From contig CAYZKY010000020.1 in assembly GCA_964478815.1 (NCBI GenBank), positions 1 through 53,320 of the forward strand: a stretch of DNA of 53,320 nt. Reading direction: 5' to 3'. How positions within the stretch are numbered: the stretch's first letter is position 1; each line of letters opens with the position of its first letter. The position numbers and the translations under genes are program-made. The notes below the pieces were generated by a model, which saw only the letters and a list, made by a program, of their open reading frames with translations, had not been told where the DNA came from and made no database searches. This document shows positions 1 through 7,475 of the stretch, piece after piece. The stretch is from DASVNK01 sp964478815. GTDB taxonomy: Bacteria; Verrucomicrobiota; Verrucomicrobiia; Limisphaerales; SXQI01.

Positions 1-4
1 TCCT

Positions 5-40
5 CTCGGTGTTCTCCGTGTCCTCGGTGATCTCTGTGTT
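5..40. repeat. Degenerate 9-bp tandem repeat, four units
   Basis: Four consecutive 9-mers follow the pattern CTCnGTGnn: CTCGGTGTT, CTCCGTGTC, CTCGGTGAT, CTCTGTGTT. The period is exact and each unit keeps CTC and GTG. The function is unknown. The array may continue to the left of the window. Confidence 0.6.
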
Positions 41-70
41 AAACTCGGCGCCCCCTCCCGGCGCTCCGGA

Positions 71-80
71 AGTCTACATT
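71..80 (-). repeat. TGTAGACT box, copy 5 (inverted)
   Basis: AGTCTACATT on the plus strand is the exact reverse complement of AATGTAGACT, the box found four times upstream of the capsid cassette near 45.1-45.7 kb. It lies 36 bp from the poly-G element. Its role is unknown. Confidence 0.45.
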
Positions 81-115
81 TCCAGCGCCGAATCACGCCA
101 TCATCCTCATCCCTC

Positions 116-137
116 AAAAAACAGGGGGGGGGGTGCC
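116..137 (+). repeat. Poly-G element A6-CA-G10-TGCC, copy 1
   Basis: Six A, then CA, a run of ten G, then TGCC. The same arrangement with nine G occurs on the minus strand at 40068-40088 between two capsid-cassette genes. A homopolymer of ten G may vary in length or be miscounted in sequencing. Confidence 0.55.
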
Positions 138-232
138 CGCAAAATCGGTTCGACTCCCCGTCTGGCTGCGGCTTCGCCTTCACCCCACTGGGTGATCCCA
201 AGGGGCTCAAAAAGTGGCCAGGTGGCGGCTGC

Positions 233-1384
233 TCAAAAATGTTCCAGGGCGCGATGGAGTTCGGCGTCGGTGTTGTAGAAGTGGGGAGAGAGGCGGAGGA
301 CCTTTTCGCGGCTGGGCAGGCTGCGGAGGGAAGTGACGATGCCGGCGGCTTCGAGGGCGGCATGGAGAGCGGCCAGGTTCTTGCCGGGGTGGCGGAGGGA
401 GAGGATGCCGCCCGCGTTTTCGAGCGGGGCGTCGGCGTGGAGCACGGTGTAGCCTTTGGCCTGGAGCGCGGGGATGAGCCAGGCGCGCTGGCGGAAGAGT
501 TCCCGGGCAATGGCGTCGACGCCGATTTCTTCGAGCAGTTCGAGAGCGGCGCGGAGGCCGAACAAGCCGGTGAGGTTGGGCGTGCCGGCTTCGTAGCGCC
601 GGGCGTCGGGCTTGAAGACGAGTTGCTCCTGGGCCAGGAAATCGGGCGAGCGCAGGTTGTGCCAGCCCTGGACGATGGGGTGGAGGTGTTCCTGGGCGGA
701 GCGGCGGACGACCAGGAGCCCGGCGGCACAGGGGCCGAGGAGCCACTTGTGGGCGTCGGCGGCGAGGAAATCCGCATCCGCGGCCGAGGTGGGAAAGGCG
801 CCGAGGGTCTGGATGGCGTCGACGGAGAAGAGGACGTTGCGCGCCCGCAATTCCGCGCCGAGCGTTTCGAGTTCGAGCCGCCACCCGGCGACGAAGTGGC
901 AGGAGGCGAGCGCGACGAGGCGGGTGTTTTCGTCCATCTGGCCGAGGACATCGCGCGGTCGGATGGCTCCGACGTCGCGCACGTTGAGCAGGCGGACTTC
1001 GACGCCGCGCTCGGCGAGCGTCATCCACGGGTAGACGTTGGACGGATAATCGTCGTGGTAAATGAGGATATTCTGCTGGCGGCGAAAGCGCAGGCCGCCC
1101 GCGATGAAGCTGAGCGCGAGGGAGGTGGGGCCGACAAAGGCCACCTCGGCAGGATCGGCTCCGACAAAACGCGCGGCCTGCTGGCGGGTCTCGGCGAACC
1201 AGCCCGGAGGGAGCGCGGCTTCCTGGTCGGATTCGCGGCAGGCGTCGTTGAAGGCGTTCATGGCGGCCGCGACGCGCCGCGGCAGCGGGCAGACGCCGGC
1301 ATGGGCGAGAAAGATTTTCCGGCGCGTGACCGGAAATTCATGGTTCCGCAGTTCCTCGTTCGTCTGGATGTCTTGAATCGTCAT
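233..1384 (-). CDS. Class V aminotransferase (PLP-dependent, NifS/SufS-like fold)
   Basis: A fold-type I PLP enzyme of 383 residues, the usual length for class V aminotransferases. The Schiff-base lysine is K213 in DAHKW, the cofactor-binding aspartate is D189 in SVDAIQT, and SCHFVAGW supplies the ring-stacking His163. The ArgTyrGluAlaGlyThr-type motif (RRYEAGTPN) marks the small-domain boundary. No cysteine-containing desulfurase loop is evident in the C-terminal third, so a selenocysteine-lyase-, epimerase- or kynureninase-like activity is as likely as cysteine desulfuration. It is divergent from the DUF1080 gene with about 150 bp between starts. The start ATG has no clear Shine-Dalgarno. 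Substrate is not assignable from sequence. Confidence 0.85.
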   Translation of the reverse strand: MTIQDIQTNEELRNHEFPVTRRKIFLAHAGVCPLPRRVAAAMNAFNDACRESDQEAALPPGWFAETRQQAARFVGADPAEVAFVGPTSLALSFIAGGLRFRRQQNILIYHDDYPSNVYPWMTLAERGVEVRLLNVRDVGAIRPRDVLGQMDENTRLVALASCHFVAGWRLELETLGAELRARNVLFSVDAIQTLGAFPTSAADADFLAADAHKWLLGPCAAGLLVVRRSAQEHLHPIVQGWHNLRSPDFLAQEQLVFKPDARRYEAGTPNLTGLFGLRAALELLEEIGVDAIARELFRQRAWLIPALQAKGYTVLHADAPLENAGGILSLRHPGKNLAALHAALEAAGIVTSLRSLPSREKVLRLSPHFYNTDAELHRALEHF

Positions 1385-1534
1385 GGCAAGAGCGCCGCAG
1401 GATCAAATCCGAAAGCCGCCGACGGGGGAAGCGGGAAGATCGCTTCGAGCCGGGAGGAATTGAGAGGGTACGGCATTGTGCTTGGACTTTGCCGCGCGGC
1501 GGTGGTACAAATCGGGTCACATCTCTGGAGAAAC

Positions 1535-2854
1535 ATGAGTTTTATGATGACACGCGTCTTCGCTTCCTGCGCCGCGGGGCTGCTCCTCGCCGCGAGCCTC
1601 CCGGTTCTGGCCGCCGCCCAAGCCCCGGCCGGATTCACCGCGATCTTTAACGGAACCGATCTGAGCGGCTGGTACGGGCTGAACATGGACCCGCGGAAGT
1701 ACTGGGCCATGAGCGACGCCGAGCGCGCGCAGTTCCGCGAGAAGAGCCTGGCCGATGTGCGGAAACACTGGACCGTGCAAAACGGCGAACTGGTCAACGA
1801 CGGGCATGGCGATTACCTGACGACCGAGAAGGAATACGGGGATATCGAGCTGCTGATCGATTACAAGACGGTGGCGCAGGCGGACAGCGGGATTTATTTG
1901 CGCGGCAACCCGCAAGTGCAGATCTGGGATTACACCAAGGAAGGGGGCAAATGGAACATCGGCGCGGACAAGGGCTCCGGCGGCTTGTGGAATAACAGCC
2001 CCGGCCGGCCGGGCAAGGATCCGCTGGCGCTGGCCGACAAGCCGTTCGGCGAGTGGAATGCGATGCGGATCATCCAGATCGGGGCGCGGACCACGATCTA
2101 CCTGAACGGCAAGCTGGTGGTGGATCACGCCAACATGGAGAATTTCTGGGACCGGAAACGGCCGCTCTGGGCCAAAGGGCCGCTGCAATTGCAGACGCAT
2201 GGGGGCGAGATTCGCTGGCGCAACGTGTTCGCCCGGGAGATCGGCGCCGAGGAAGCGAACCGGATGCTGGCGGCGCGCGGCGCCGAGGGTTTCAAGCGCG
2301 TCGATAACGGACGCGACTTCACCGGCTGGGCCGGCCCGACCGACCAGTACGAAATCAAGGATGGCGCGATGGTATGCAAACCGGGCAAGGGCGGGACGAT
2401 TTATTACAATCAGGAATTGACCGACTTCGTCGCGCGCATGGAGTTCAAGCTCCCGCTCGGGGGCAACAACGGGCTGGCCATCCGCTATCCCGGGGGAGGG
2501 GACACGGCCTACGTGGGGATGTGCGAATTGCAGGTGCTGGATAACGACGCGGCGAAGTATAAGACGCTCGATCCGCGGCAGTATCACGGCTCGGCCTACG
2601 GGATGGCGGCGGCGGAACGGGGCTTCCTCCGGCCGACGGGCGAATGGAATTTTCAGGAGGTCACGGTGCAGGGGTCGACCATCAAGGTGGAACTGAACGG
2701 GACGGTGATCCTGGACACCGATCTTTCGAAAGTCTCGGAGTACATGGCCAACACCCCGCATCCGGGGAAGACGCGCGCCTCGGGGTACTTCGGCCTGGCC
2801 GGCCATGCCGATCCGGTGGCTTTCCGCCATTTGCAGATCAAGTCCCTCCGCTAA
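1535..2854 (+). CDS. Secreted DUF1080 protein, two 3-keto-disaccharide hydrolase domains
   Basis: A 439-residue exported protein with two tandem DUF1080 (3-keto-disaccharide hydrolase, concanavalin-like) domains. The N-terminal signal peptide has a hydrophobic core LLLAASLPVLAAAQA. Domain 1 opens with FTAIFNGTDLSGWYG (about residues 30-215), and domain 2 opens with FKRVDNGRDFTGWAG (about 220-438). Family members hydrolyse 3-keto sugars or bind glycans outside the cytoplasm and are expanded in Planctomycetes and Verrucomicrobia. The start at 1535 was chosen because GGAG lies four bases upstream and the signal peptide begins there; the frame is open 430 codons further upstream without coding character. 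The ABC ATPase gene follows 10 bp downstream. Confidence 0.87.
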   Translation: MSFMMTRVFASCAAGLLLAASLPVLAAAQAPAGFTAIFNGTDLSGWYGLNMDPRKYWAMSDAERAQFREKSLADVRKHWTVQNGELVNDGHGDYLTTEKEYGDIELLIDYKTVAQADSGIYLRGNPQVQIWDYTKEGGKWNIGADKGSGGLWNNSPGRPGKDPLALADKPFGEWNAMRIIQIGARTTIYLNGKLVVDHANMENFWDRKRPLWAKGPLQLQTHGGEIRWRNVFAREIGAEEANRMLAARGAEGFKRVDNGRDFTGWAGPTDQYEIKDGAMVCKPGKGGTIYYNQELTDFVARMEFKLPLGGNNGLAIRYPGGGDTAYVGMCELQVLDNDAAKYKTLDPRQYHGSAYGMAAAERGFLRPTGEWNFQEVTVQGSTIKVELNGTVILDTDLSKVSEYMANTPHPGKTRASGYFGLAGHADPVAFRHLQIKSLR

Positions 2855-2864
2855 GGCCGCGCGA

Positions 2865-3593
2865 ATGAAGATCGAGTTGCGCGCCGTCACCAAGGCGTAC
2901 GGCAGCGTGCGCGCCTTGGACCGCGCCTCGTTCGAGATCGCTCCGGGCCAGATCGTGGCGATTCTCGGGGCCAACGGCGCGGGCAAGACGACGCTGCTGC
3001 GCTGCCTGGCCGGCGTGGCGGCGCCCGATTCGGGAGAAATTCAGTACGACGAGGAACCGTTCGGCCGGGATAATATTCCGCTGCGGCAGCGGCTGTCGTT
3101 CCTGCCGGACTTTCCGGTGGTGTTCTACGAAATGCCGGTGGTGCGGCATATCGGCATGGTGCTGAAGCTGCACGGGGCGGATGCGCCGGGGGTCGAGGAC
3201 CGGGTGGCGCAACTGTTGAAGGAGTTCGATCTGTTCGCGCTGGCGGAGAATCCGCTGCAATCGCTCTCCCGCGGCCAGCTTTACAAGGCGGCGCTGGTGG
3301 CGCTGATCGCGGCGAATCCGGAACTCTGGCTGCTGGACGAGCCGTTCGCCTCGGGCATGGACCCGCACGGGATCAATAGCTTCAAGAAATTCGCCCGGGA
3401 AGCCGCGCTGGCGGGGCGGACGATTATTTACACCACGCAGATTCTGGATGTGGTGGAGAAGTTCTCGGATCGCGTCTGCATTCTGCATCAGGGCGAGGTG
3501 CGCGCGTTCGATTCCGTGGCGTTGCTGGAGCAGAACGGCGCGAGCGGCGGCCTGGAGCAGATTTTCAGCGCGCTGCGCGAAACGCCGCCATGA
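2865..3593 (+). CDS. ABC transporter ATP-binding protein
   Basis: A 242-residue ABC ATPase. Walker A is GANGAGKTT (residues 35-43), the signature is the variant LSRGQ (134-138) and Walker B is LWLLDEP with the catalytic glutamate at E159. The order and length fit the single-domain ATPases that pair with a separate membrane protein, often in export. The stop overlaps the start of the next gene as ATGA, so the two are translationally coupled and very probably form one transporter. It follows the DUF1080 gene by 10 bp and may share its transcript. The substrate is unknown. Confidence 0.9.
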   Translation: MKIELRAVTKAYGSVRALDRASFEIAPGQIVAILGANGAGKTTLLRCLAGVAAPDSGEIQYDEEPFGRDNIPLRQRLSFLPDFPVVFYEMPVVRHIGMVLKLHGADAPGVEDRVAQLLKEFDLFALAENPLQSLSRGQLYKAALVALIAANPELWLLDEPFASGMDPHGINSFKKFAREAALAGRTIIYTTQILDVVEKFSDRVCILHQGEVRAFDSVALLEQNGASGGLEQIFSALRETPP

Positions 3594-5242
3594 GACTGGC
3601 CTCGCCCGGATTCGAACAACGGTTCCGCACGCTGTACCGCGGGGAGATGCGGCGCTCGCCCGAGTGGCGGAAGGAGGCGCGCCGGGCGCGGCGGCCGAGG
3701 CAGATCGGGACGGAAGCGACGACGCAAGCCCTGATCAGCGTGGCGATCGTGGTGTTTCTGTTCACGAACAAGGCCAGCCGGGGGATGGATCTCGAGTATG
3801 CGCTGGCGGCGATCGCGCTCTGGACGGCCGGCACCGCGTTCCTGCGAGCGCATCGGTATTTCGAAACGTTTTACGGGTCCCGCACCCTGGCCGTGCTGGC
3901 CTATCTCCCGATGCCGGACGCGGATATTTTCCGGGTGTTGTGGCGAAACTACTGGAAGGGCTTTCTGTTCGTGCTTATCGAAAGCACGTTGTTGTACGTC
4001 GCGCTCGGGATGACGCGCGGCCGCCCGGAAATCGCCTATTTCGGCGCACTGTTGGGAGGGATGCAGACGTTGCTGGCGCTGGCCGTGGCGCTGCACGCGG
4101 CGGTGTTCCTGCACCGGCTGCCCTTGAACTTGCTGGGCGTGATGCTGCGGTTGGGCGCGGCCGCGCTGGTGCTGGGCTGGCCGAAACTGGCGGGATACCA
4201 CGAATCAATCCTGGCCTTCGGCCGGTGGTTTTTCCCAACGGGCTGGCTGAATTACGCCCTGGCCGAGTACGTCCTGCGCCAGCACACTCTGGCGCTGGGG
4301 CTTTTGATTCCGATCGGCGCGCTCATTTACGGCGCCAAATACTCTTGGGCGAGGCTGCGGGCGTTCTATTCGCTGGAAGGGCTGGAGGTCTTGCCGGCGG
4401 CGGAAGCGGCCGCCGCGGCCGCTCCGGAGCTGGCGCGGCGCGGCGCGACCGACATCGCGGACCGGCTGGCCGGACGACAGTTTCTCCTGGGAGTGGATTG
4501 GTCGCGCGCGGCCTGGCTCGAACGGTTGATCGGGCGATTCTTTCGCGGACGCGACCGGCTGGTGCTCGAGTTCCTGGTGGCCGAAAATCCGGGTTGGAGC
4601 CAGTCGTTCCGCACCGGGGTGTGGCTGTGGGGGCTGGGAGCGGTCGCGATCTGGACTTTCGGCAATGCCCTCGGCCCGATCGTGTACCTGCCGGTCTATC
4701 TGCTCGCGGCCACCACGCTGCCGCTGCTGGGCGGGAACTGGCGGGGGTTGCACGGCTTTCCGGCGGGGGGAGTCATGCTGCCGGCCTATGCGGTCTATCC
4801 GATTTCGTTTAACGAGATCAGCCGGACGCTGGCGAAGGTGAACTTGATTCGCATTGCCGTGGCGGCTCCGTTGCTGGTGAGCTTCGGCGTGCTGGCCGCG
4901 TGGAAGCTGCGGCACCCGCCGCTGGCCGGCGCGATCGTGAGCCTGAAAGTATTGCTGCTGCTGCTCGCGCTGCAACCGGTGCTGAATCTGCTGCCCATCT
5001 CCAAAGCCACGAACGACACCACGCGCATGAAAGTGCTGTGGGGCTTCGTCTTTCTGCCCGTGGCGCTGATGCTGGTCGGCCTGTCCTTTTTCTTTCTCGC
5101 TTTGAATGTGGGACAGGGAACAATCGGCATCTTCGGGTTGATCGTGTTGTTGTCGGTGGCGACCTTCTCGATTTACCGCCGGGCCTTCCGCCGCGGGAAG
5201 TTCGATCTGCTCGCGCGGCGGCTGAGCGGGTTGAGCGGCTGA
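3590..5242 (+). CDS. ABC transporter membrane subunit, polytopic, 550 aa
   Basis: A polytopic membrane protein of 550 residues with roughly ten to twelve hydrophobic segments, for example near 47-60, 70-86, 124-141, 150-177, 343-381, 418-438, 446-468, 481-503 and 511-529. A basic N-terminus (RRARRPRQ) precedes the first segment, and a soluble region of about 90 residues (near 255-340) splits the membrane part in two halves. The ATGA overlap with the upstream ABC ATPase gene makes it the cognate permease by context. No family motif is recognised with confidence, so the assignment rests on topology and coupling. Confidence 0.75.
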   Translation: MRLASPGFEQRFRTLYRGEMRRSPEWRKEARRARRPRQIGTEATTQALISVAIVVFLFTNKASRGMDLEYALAAIALWTAGTAFLRAHRYFETFYGSRTLAVLAYLPMPDADIFRVLWRNYWKGFLFVLIESTLLYVALGMTRGRPEIAYFGALLGGMQTLLALAVALHAAVFLHRLPLNLLGVMLRLGAAALVLGWPKLAGYHESILAFGRWFFPTGWLNYALAEYVLRQHTLALGLLIPIGALIYGAKYSWARLRAFYSLEGLEVLPAAEAAAAAAPELARRGATDIADRLAGRQFLLGVDWSRAAWLERLIGRFFRGRDRLVLEFLVAENPGWSQSFRTGVWLWGLGAVAIWTFGNALGPIVYLPVYLLAATTLPLLGGNWRGLHGFPAGGVMLPAYAVYPISFNEISRTLAKVNLIRIAVAAPLLVSFGVLAAWKLRHPPLAGAIVSLKVLLLLLALQPVLNLLPISKATNDTTRMKVLWGFVFLPVALMLVGLSFFFLALNVGQGTIGIFGLIVLLSVATFSIYRRAFRRGKFDLLARRLSGLSG

Positions 5243-6005
5243 GCCGGCGCCGCGTCCGTGAGAAATTGTTGCGCCGCCGACACCGCGTTGTCACGGGCGG
5301 CAATTCATCCTGCGGGGCCACTCGGAAAAATTTGCCGCGTGCGGGTGGAGCACGGCAGAGTTCTCCCGTTCTAGGCCGGCCGGTTGGAGACGAAGCGCCG
5401 GAGCCTGGGAATGTCCAACCTCTTGGAGCCGAAGGGTTCGACGCGTTTCCTTCGCCGGAGAAGCCCGATTGTTCCGCCCTCGCGAACATTTTGGAACGGC
5501 TAAAAGTGCTCAGTAAAAAATCTGAAAAAAATTGCGATCCGCCAGCGTAGTTCTTCCAAAGCACGGCGAGGAGCCGGGGCGATGCGAAGCCGCAGGGCGG
5601 GATTTGGTGAAGCGGGATTATTGGAGTGTCTGTATGCACGTAATTCGACCCATCGAAGGAAGAACGAGGGCGCGCCGGAGGGCGCGGCCCACTCGTTCAG
5701 GGAGTGGAACCAACGTTCAAGCTGAAGTGATACAAGGCTTTAGCTCAACGAAGCCGCCTGTTTTGAGCGCACTTCCGGGGACCATGCCTGCAAGATCGCC
5801 CCATGCACTGGCCGTGGGGAACATCGCCAATCCGCCATCGAACCATCGCTCCGGCGATGGCTTGGCAACGCCCGCAGCTTCGAGCGGAGGCGAAGAAAAA
5901 CTGCCGGGAATGGCGGCGGGTTTTTCCCTCTGGGCGATGCGGTCTTCCGCGAGGCATGCCGTTCATCAAATCTGCCTTGGCATGCCAGTTGCTTTTGCTC
6001 GCGCA
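5243..6005. other. Long non-coding region with hairpins upstream of the fibronectin-III gene
   Basis: No gene is seen in about 760 bp. The plus frame is open from 5532 but its peptide is compositionally random up to the signal peptide at 6006. CATCGCC (5822-5828) and CCATCG (5843-5848) can each pair with the same GGCGATGG (5853-5860), giving mutually exclusive stems. A short GCCG/CGGC stem (5903-5917) with five T at 5921-5925 follows. This may be a regulated leader, but no known riboswitch consensus is matched. Confidence 0.4.
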
Positions 6006-7466
6006 ATGAATTGTCCGGTGAGGTTACTCGCACTGGGCGTCCGCACGCGATTGTGTTTATTGGCCGCCCTTTGCATCGTTAGTGTTTTTCTGCCTGGCAC
6101 CGCAGCGTCGCGGGTCCGTCTGGACTGGGAGCCCAGCCCCAGCCCGGCCGTTCTGGGTTACACCGTGTATTGCTATGAAGGCACCGACACGCCTTTCTCG
6201 GTTGCGGATGCCGGCCTGAATACTTCGGCCACGATCTCGAACCTCACTCCAGGGCGGCTTTATACGTTGTCGGTCCGTTCGTACGATTTGTTCGGCCGCC
6301 AAAGCGATCCCTCCGAGTCCGTTCAGGTTTGGGCGCCCGCGAAAGTACTCGTCGACTGGCCGCCAAGCACCCGGCTCGATGTCGTTGGCTACACCCTGTA
6401 CTCTGGAGTGGTTGGATCTCTGGCGAATAAGACCGTGATTGGCGGAACCAGCGAGGCCGGAGTCGGCGGGCTTATCGGCGGCAACACGTACTATTTCTTT
6501 CCGGTGGGCTACGACTTGTTCGGCAAGGAGGTCCAGGCTTACGCAATGACCAAGCTCACCGTTCCCGACGATCCCACGCTCCTGCCCGACTCTCTTTACA
6601 ACCCCGCCATGTCGCTCTCCACTTCCGGCGGCCTGGTCAAAACCGACAAGCTCACTTTGGGCAATTGGCCCGGGGTGTACGGCAGCCTTGGTTACATTCT
6701 GCCGGAACAGGGAATCGCACTCCCGGAGAATATCGTCGGATCCCTGCTGGCTCACAAGTCGTGGTTGTGGGAAGGGACATCAACCAAGACCGCGGCACTG
6801 CGCAAGCTCGAAGGCAGCGGAAGAATCGCCTCGTGCTACTATTCGACGACCTCCTTTACCATCAAGCTGGCGATTCCGGATGGAAAAACATACCGGGTTT
6901 CGCTCTATTTCTGGGATTACCAAAAGGCAAGCCTCGAACAGGGGATTCTGATCCTGAACACGCAGACCGACAAAGTGATCTCGTACAAGGTCCTTTCGGG
7001 TTTCGCCAACGGCATCTACTGGACGTACAATCTGCGGGGGAATGTCCAAATCCGGGTGAAACGCCTCAAGGGCCCCCAAGCCGTGTTGAGCGGAATCTTT
7101 TTCGACCCGGTGCCGACGAGCACATCGACCGCCAGCGCTTCCACCGTCAACTCCATCGAGCCGGCCAGCGAACTGACGTCGCTTTCTACGACGGCGAACG
7201 AGGAAGAACCTATCGTTGTCGAAATTGTCGATGATGCAACTTTGGCAGAGGGTGAGCTAGTGCAGACGGCAGAGCCGATCCTGGACATTGTGGACGAAAC
7301 GCAGGCTGAGGAAACGGCTCAACCCCTGTTGATTCTCGATGAGGCCGCGCAGGGTGCATCTGAAGCCGTGGATACGGTCCTCGAACTGGCTCCCGAAATT
7401 GTCGAGCCGGAAAATGAGCCGGCCGACTTGATCGAGGCGATTGGCAAGCACCCGATTCTTCCCTAG
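6006..7466 (+). CDS. Secreted fibronectin type III-like protein with acidic tail
   Basis: A 486-residue exported protein. The signal peptide (core LCLLAALCIVSVFLPGTAAS) ends near residue 35. Two fibronectin-III-like repeats follow: WEPSPSPAVLGYTVYC...LTPGRLYTLSVRSYD and WPPSTRLDVVGYTLYS with NTYYFFPVGYD. A beta-rich domain of about 150 residues (about 200-360) comes next, perhaps carbohydrate binding (FTIKLAIPDGKTYRVSLYFWD). The last 120 residues are strongly acidic and low in complexity, with many Glu, Asp, Ala and Val. The start was chosen for the signal peptide; there is no clear Shine-Dalgarno. It is probably a surface or matrix protein. The helicase start lies 9 bp downstream. Confidence 0.72.
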   Translation: MNCPVRLLALGVRTRLCLLAALCIVSVFLPGTAASRVRLDWEPSPSPAVLGYTVYCYEGTDTPFSVADAGLNTSATISNLTPGRLYTLSVRSYDLFGRQSDPSESVQVWAPAKVLVDWPPSTRLDVVGYTLYSGVVGSLANKTVIGGTSEAGVGGLIGGNTYYFFPVGYDLFGKEVQAYAMTKLTVPDDPTLLPDSLYNPAMSLSTSGGLVKTDKLTLGNWPGVYGSLGYILPEQGIALPENIVGSLLAHKSWLWEGTSTKTAALRKLEGSGRIASCYYSTTSFTIKLAIPDGKTYRVSLYFWDYQKASLEQGILILNTQTDKVISYKVLSGFANGIYWTYNLRGNVQIRVKRLKGPQAVLSGIFFDPVPTSTSTASASTVNSIEPASELTSLSTTANEEEPIVVEIVDDATLAEGELVQTAEPILDIVDETQAEETAQPLLILDEAAQGASEAVDTVLELAPEIVEPENEPADLIEAIGKHPILP

Positions 7467-7475
7467 TCTCGGGGG

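Larger units (their letters stand above)
1..232. other. Non-coding edge region with short repeats
   Basis: No convincing gene is seen here. The stretch holds a degenerate 9-bp tandem repeat (5-40), one inverted TGTAGACT box (71-80) and a poly-G element (116-137), each listed separately. It lies downstream of the aminotransferase on the minus strand. The open frame that crosses it on the plus strand has no ribosome binding site and reads as random sequence. Confidence 0.5.

Noticed and set aside
147..157. GGTTCGACTCC, a tRNA B-box/T-loop-like string
   Set aside because: The flanking bases do not form a T stem and no acceptor or anticodon arm exists nearby, so it is not a tRNA or tRNA fragment.
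5700..5960. Possible c-di-GMP (GEMM) riboswitch upstream of the fibronectin-III gene
   Set aside because: The GCAAAnC, tetraloop and receptor elements of the consensus could not be found; only generic hairpins are present.
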